Shown: one piece after another, positions 60,635-64,000 of the stretch
How positions within the stretch are numbered: position 1 is the first letter of the stretch
How the letters are laid out: every line of letters starts with the position of its first letter
From: CBDEVH01 sp965243565
GTDB taxonomy: Bacteria; Pseudomonadota; Gammaproteobacteria; Tethybacterales; Persebacteraceae
NCBI GenBank assembly: GCA_965243565.1
Contig: OZ251571.1
Span: forward strand, 930,001-994,000
Direction of reading: 5' to 3'
DNA length: 64,000 bases
Notes under the pieces: generated by a model
Databases searched by the model: none
What the model was told of the DNA's origin: nothing
What the model saw: the letters and a program-made list of their open reading frames with translations, nothing else
Translations under genes and position numbers: made by a program

Positions 60635-61849
60635 ATGAGTAATCCATCTCCTACTGTCAGACCTGCAAACGAACAAATCCAATCCGAAATCACGCAGACG
60701 ATTCGTTTGCGCAGACGTATCAATGAGGTACGTCTGGGCTATGCTCGTGCGTTCTTACTAGCCGCTGGTGGCATTAATCTTTATTTTGCACTGGATACAA
60801 TAAGACTGATTCACTATGCCTATTTAATCAGCTTTGTGCTCGCTGTTTTTGTTATTTTAATGATACATTTTAAATATCATATCGTTTATAGCTATTTATT
60901 GCCCTTTATTGATGCCACTTTAATGTTTGCCCTTATGCACAATGTTCGTGTCATTTATGGAGTTGATCTATGGGCAACCACCGGTGGCGTTGCGACTCTA
61001 ACGGCTTTCACATGTATTTTTATAATGTCAGGTGTTTTGCGATTACGCAAAACAATTTGTGTAATGACAAGCATACTGGCTATTGGCCTTTTTACCATTT
61101 TTAAAATAAATACACCGCAGTTGTACATTTCTTCCTATGTCATTACAATAGCTGCTATGATAGTAATGGCAATACTGTCTTATATTTATACTAAATCAGC
61201 CCGCAGAGCCATACGCGCTGAGGTGGCAGAATTAACTTTAAGGCGGTTTATTCCAGAACAAATTATCTCACGTATTTACAAGGCACCACTAGAATTATTC
61301 AACAAACCTCGTTCGATTAAAGCAACCGTATTAATATCAGACATACGTGGTTTTACAGCCTTGTCTGAAAAACTTCCCCCCACAGAATTATTGTCTTTTT
61401 TATCCCTTATTCAAGGAAGTTTATCAACAGTTATTCACGACAATGGCGGTTTGGTTGATAAATTTTTAGGAGATGGTATTTTGGCTGTTTTTGGCACCTT
61501 TGAAGAATACGAAGACCATGCCGATAGAGCCGTAAAGTCAGCATTTGAAATGCAAAAAGTGATAAAAGAGCAAAATTTTGGTGTGAATGTAGGCATTGGC
61601 ATACATACAGGCGAATTAGTTGTAGGCGTACTAGGTGCGGGCAAGCGTTCTGAGTTTACCGTTATAGGCGATACCGTTAACACCGCCTCACGTATAGAAT
61701 CACTCACCAAAGAAAAAAATCATAGTATCTTAATAAGTGATGCCACCCAAAAAAGTTTGCAAACGCAAATAGAGTCTCACTATCTAGGTGCCGTAAATAT
61801 TCGAGGCAAAACCGAAACAATTGACTTATACGGCATCGATATTAAATAA
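60635..61849 (+). CDS. Membrane-bound class III adenylate cyclase
   Basis: A 404-residue protein: an N-terminal block of about six hydrophobic helices (residues 35-185) and a C-terminal class III cyclase domain (about 225-400). Catalytic pieces are LISDIRGFTALSE (metal Asp), DKFLGDGILAVFG (second metal Asp) and GDTVNTASRIE. The residue set (Lys in DKFLGDG and Asp in GDTVN) fits an adenylate rather than guanylate cyclase. It makes cAMP in response to an unknown membrane signal. The gene starts eight bp after the ureohydrolase stop. Confidence 0.9.
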   Translation: MSNPSPTVRPANEQIQSEITQTIRLRRRINEVRLGYARAFLLAAGGINLYFALDTIRLIHYAYLISFVLAVFVILMIHFKYHIVYSYLLPFIDATLMFALMHNVRVIYGVDLWATTGGVATLTAFTCIFIMSGVLRLRKTICVMTSILAIGLFTIFKINTPQLYISSYVITIAAMIVMAILSYIYTKSARRAIRAEVAELTLRRFIPEQIISRIYKAPLELFNKPRSIKATVLISDIRGFTALSEKLPPTELLSFLSLIQGSLSTVIHDNGGLVDKFLGDGILAVFGTFEEYEDHADRAVKSAFEMQKVIKEQNFGVNVGIGIHTGELVVGVLGAGKRSEFTVIGDTVNTASRIESLTKEKNHSILISDATQKSLQTQIESHYLGAVNIRGKTETIDLYGIDIK

Positions 61850-61964
61850 GGCTTTTACTTATATCTAGCCATGTTCTGCTTGGCTTTACTTTTGCTCTGG
61901 TTTTGCTTCTGCTCTGGTTCTATCACTAACGAGAAGCATAAAGTGCGAAATAAAGATATTAGTG

Positions 61965-62363
61965 CTAGGGCTTGAGTAGTTTTTCGTGTTCTATTTTAAT
62001 ACATTTATCCATCACAACATCTAGCCCATTTATTGTCGCTAGATTAGCGGCTTGTAAATTAACAATATCCAATTGCATCCAAATTACTTTTACGCCAATA
62101 GCAATGGCATCATCCACATGCGGTGCCACCTTTTCAGACCGTTGAAACAAATTGACCACATCAATCTGTGTTGGAATATTCTTTAAATCAGGATACGAAG
62201 GCTCACCCAATACTTCAGACAGCATAGGGTTTACTGGGATTATTTTGTAGCCATGTTGCTGCATATAATCGGCAACTTTATAACTATCACGGCTAGGATT
62301 ATTAGAAAGCCCAACAATCGCAATGGTTTTATATTGCAAAATTTTAGGTATTAGCTCGGACAT
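61965..62363 (-). CDS. CoA-binding domain protein (YccU type)
   Basis: A 132-residue Rossmann-fold CoA-binding protein of the YccU/UPF family. The NAD/CoA motif is IAIVGLSNNPSRDSYKVADY near residue 14, with VNPMLSEVLG and the IGVKVIWMQLDIVN stretch. These stand-alone domains are common, but their role is unknown. The gene lies 22 bp after the enoyl-CoA hydratase-like gene on the same strand, so a role in acyl-CoA metabolism is possible. Confidence 0.88.
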   Translation of the reverse strand: MSELIPKILQYKTIAIVGLSNNPSRDSYKVADYMQQHGYKIIPVNPMLSEVLGEPSYPDLKNIPTQIDVVNLFQRSEKVAPHVDDAIAIGVKVIWMQLDIVNLQAANLATINGLDVVMDKCIKIEHEKLLKP

Positions 62364-62385
62364 ACCAGTATGCTAACTATCCACA

Positions 62386-63162
62386 TTATTGCCAATTGGG
62401 CGAACGTTTTTGCAAAAATGCATCTATACCTTCGCGCGCTTCATCTGTATCCATATTACATGCCATACGTTCACTGGCGTATTCATACGCATTTTCTAAA
62501 TTCATCGACAGTTGTTTGTAAAACATGTCTTTGCCTAAAGCAATGGTTGCTGCTGGCTTTGCGGCAATACTTGTGGCAATTGCCAAAGTCGCTTTTGCTA
62601 GATCTTCCACCTCCACCACCTCGTTAATCAAACCAAACTGCAAGGCTTTATCAGCGTCAATAAACTCACCTGTTAGTAACATCTTCATCGCATGTTTGCG
62701 GTTAATATTGCGACTCAATGGCACAGAAGGCGTTGAACAAAACAAGCCCAAATTAACCCCTGATACCGCAAAACGTGAGCGGTTAGTCGCCACTGCCAAA
62801 TCACAATTTGCCACCAACTGACAGCCTGCCGCTGTCGCAATACCATCCACTTGAGCAATAACAGGTTGCGGCATTTGATGAATCGTAAGCATCATCGTCC
62901 CACACTGCTTAAATAATTTTTGATGAAAAGCAATATCATCAGATTGTCGCATTTCTTTCAAATCGTGCCCTGCACTAAACGCTTTACCGCCCACAGCAGC
63001 AATAATCACCACCCGCACAGTGGCATCCGTTTTAATATTATCCAACTGAGATTGCAACGCCGTTAGCATTTCGCTAGACAACGCATTAAATTTTTCAGGG
63101 CGGTTAAGGGTTAAAGTAGCAATACCATTATTGTCAGTACGGCATAAAATAGAATCGTTCAT
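62386..63162 (-). CDS. Enoyl-CoA hydratase/isomerase family protein
   Basis: A 258-residue crotonase-fold protein. The CoA and oxyanion-hole segments are AFSAGHDLKEM near residue 60 and DGIATAAGCQLVANCDLAVA near 107. One of the two glutamates of true enoyl-CoA hydratases is not evident (GINLGLF-type region reads VNLGLFCSTPSVP), so the protein is closer to the ECHDC3-like branch of unclear activity than to a fatty-acid hydratase. It is followed by the CoA-binding protein gene. Confidence 0.82.
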   Translation of the reverse strand: MNDSILCRTDNNGIATLTLNRPEKFNALSSEMLTALQSQLDNIKTDATVRVVIIAAVGGKAFSAGHDLKEMRQSDDIAFHQKLFKQCGTMMLTIHQMPQPVIAQVDGIATAAGCQLVANCDLAVATNRSRFAVSGVNLGLFCSTPSVPLSRNINRKHAMKMLLTGEFIDADKALQFGLINEVVEVEDLAKATLAIATSIAAKPAATIALGKDMFYKQLSMNLENAYEYASERMACNMDTDEAREGIDAFLQKRSPNWQ

Positions 63163-63220
63163 GATGATAAATTATTGTGAGATAAAAAACGCAAAACGTA
63201 AAACGTCATTTGGCAACCCG

Positions 63221-64000
63221 TTAATTATACCCTTTACAGATTTCGGCTATATTTTTAGCACTCTCTTTTGGCTTAGCCAAATCAAATGGAAAACTGATTA
63301 ATTCGAGCTGGTTTTTTTCGTTAAAAGTACGAAACAATGGTTTGGTAAAATTATGATTTTTAGGATAAATCAGCATGACTTTATTGCATTCGTACATTTT
63401 GCCATAAGTAAATAATTGGTATAAATCTGCTTCACTTTCATCTTGTTTATTATCTTTATAAAGCATCGGCTTCCATTTACAATCTAATATGTAATCTGCC
63501 ACAACGTTTTCATTTTTTGAATTTTCATTTCTTGAATTTTTATTTATAAGAGCAATATCAGGCTTCATTCGTGAAAATTCTTTATTATTATCATTTTTTA
63601 ATAAATCTTTTTGAGGACTTTGTGTTTTTACATAATGACTTTGTACTTCTTTTTTTATCCAGTACGATACATAATCTTCAAATAATTTTTCCATTGGAAA
63701 TAACAATGATTTGTTTTGATATTCCCCTACAAAAGTAGTTAATCCTTGATTAAATAATAATAAACCCACCCAACGCATAACATCATAATAGTGTTGCATG
63801 TTTTTATCGAGTTTATGATTATCCCAATCTTTTTCAATATGGGTAGAGGCTGGAATATCCGCAAACCAACGCAATAATTCCCTGCATAATTGCTGATTAT
63901 CTGATTGTGTACACGCCAACGACAATAATGCTTTATGGATTAATCTATTGGCTGGGTTATTGGGCGAATAAACATCATACTCCGTATAAAATCCAGCGGC
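63221..64000 (-). CDS. McrC subunit of a McrBC-type restriction system (partial)
   Basis: The minus-strand frame is open from the right edge of the window to a stop at 63221, so about 260 C-terminal residues are visible. They match McrC: NRLIHKALLSLA near the edge, FEDYVSYWIKKEVQSHY, then a PD-(D/E)xK nuclease (KPDIALI and YILDCKWKPML) and ADLYQLFTYGKMYECNKVMLIYPK. McrC is the nuclease partner of the McrB GTPase; together they cut methylated foreign DNA. mcrB would be expected just beyond the right edge. The catalytic core looks intact. Confidence 0.85.
   Translation of the reverse strand, partial: AAGFYTEYDVYSPNNPANRLIHKALLSLACTQSDNQQLCRELLRWFADIPASTHIEKDWDNHKLDKNMQHYYDVMRWVGLLLFNQGLTTFVGEYQNKSLLFPMEKLFEDYVSYWIKKEVQSHYVKTQSPQKDLLKNDNNKEFSRMKPDIALINKNSRNENSKNENVVADYILDCKWKPMLYKDNKQDESEADLYQLFTYGKMYECNKVMLIYPKNHNFTKPLFRTFNEKNQLELISFPFDLAKPKESAKNIAEICKGYN

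Noticed and set aside
61850..61964. Short direct repeats (gctctggttttgcttctg type) after the cyclase gene
   Set aside because: Too short and imperfect to call; no structure or function visible.

Overview
The window is a low-GC (about 38-40 % by eye) gammaproteobacterial chromosome segment. Gram-negative envelope genes (lptA, lptB, lolA, bamE), trxA-rho, yebC-ruvC-ruvA, the divergent bamE/fur pair, cpxRA with a Spy/CpxP protein, perM-hda and a prfB frameshift site support this. The species cannot be named from the sequence. Repeat-rich N-terminal extensions (RluB-like protein, RpoD), ankyrin proteins and many tightly overlapping genes suggest a compact, possibly marine or host-associated lineage; that is inference.

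Layout: 1-11.7 kb is one long minus-strand run, proS, tRNA-Arg(CCT), trxA, rho, trxB, smr, moaD, sppA, ilvE, a zinc-ribbon gene, yciO, trpS, scpA, scpB and an RluB-like gene whose repeat-rich N-terminus runs off the left edge. 11.7-14.9 kb is a gene graveyard: decayed small ORFs, an HsdR-like remnant, a twice-frameshifted defence-type hypothetical and an HNH nuclease remnant with no start codon. 15-18 kb holds a 1-Cys peroxiredoxin and two ankyrin genes. 18-25 kb is DNA repair (ruvA, ruvC with a probable ATC start, yebC, uvrA broken by one base in a G run), a flavin reductase and pmbA. 25-34 kb holds thyA-folA and a catabolic-looking cluster (aldehyde dehydrogenase, M19 dipeptidase, a 560-residue unknown protein, DUF3726 protein) facing a dimethylglycine/sarcosine dehydrogenase-type flavoenzyme.

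34-43.3 kb: prfB (recoding site with UAA instead of UGA), cytochromes b562 and b561, dapB, bamE/fur, lolA, acetoacetyl-CoA synthetase, a CpxAR-like two-component system and its Spy/CpxP-like partner with a CpxR-like box upstream.

43.4-48.2 kb is the most striking region: a series of small, unrelated genes all on the plus strand, separated by sequences with the layout of integron attC sites (best examples 45598-45699 and 47144-47203). No integrase gene lies in the window, so it looks like a cassette array without an adjacent integrase (CALIN type). Cargo includes a DUF2059 protein, a quinone oxidoreductase, a 42-residue cysteine-bearing ORF, a lipoprotein, a GIY-YIG protein and a membrane protein.

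48.3-64 kb: cysE with a coiled-coil tail, ttcA, a LysE-type exporter, a tRNA with CAT anticodon, rpoD preceded by about nine 123-bp Lys/Ala-rich repeats that are now out of frame, a frameshifted YCII-like gene, lptB-lptA, chaC, then perM-hda-hemH-agmatinase-like-adenylate cyclase in one direction, a CoA-binding protein, an enoyl-CoA hydratase-like protein and the C-terminal part of McrC at the right edge.

One-base frame breaks recur at homopolymers (13479, 14003, 21620, 54397). Either the assembly has homopolymer indels or genes are actively decaying; raw reads are needed to decide. Protein identities are from recognition of motifs and family length, not database searches.
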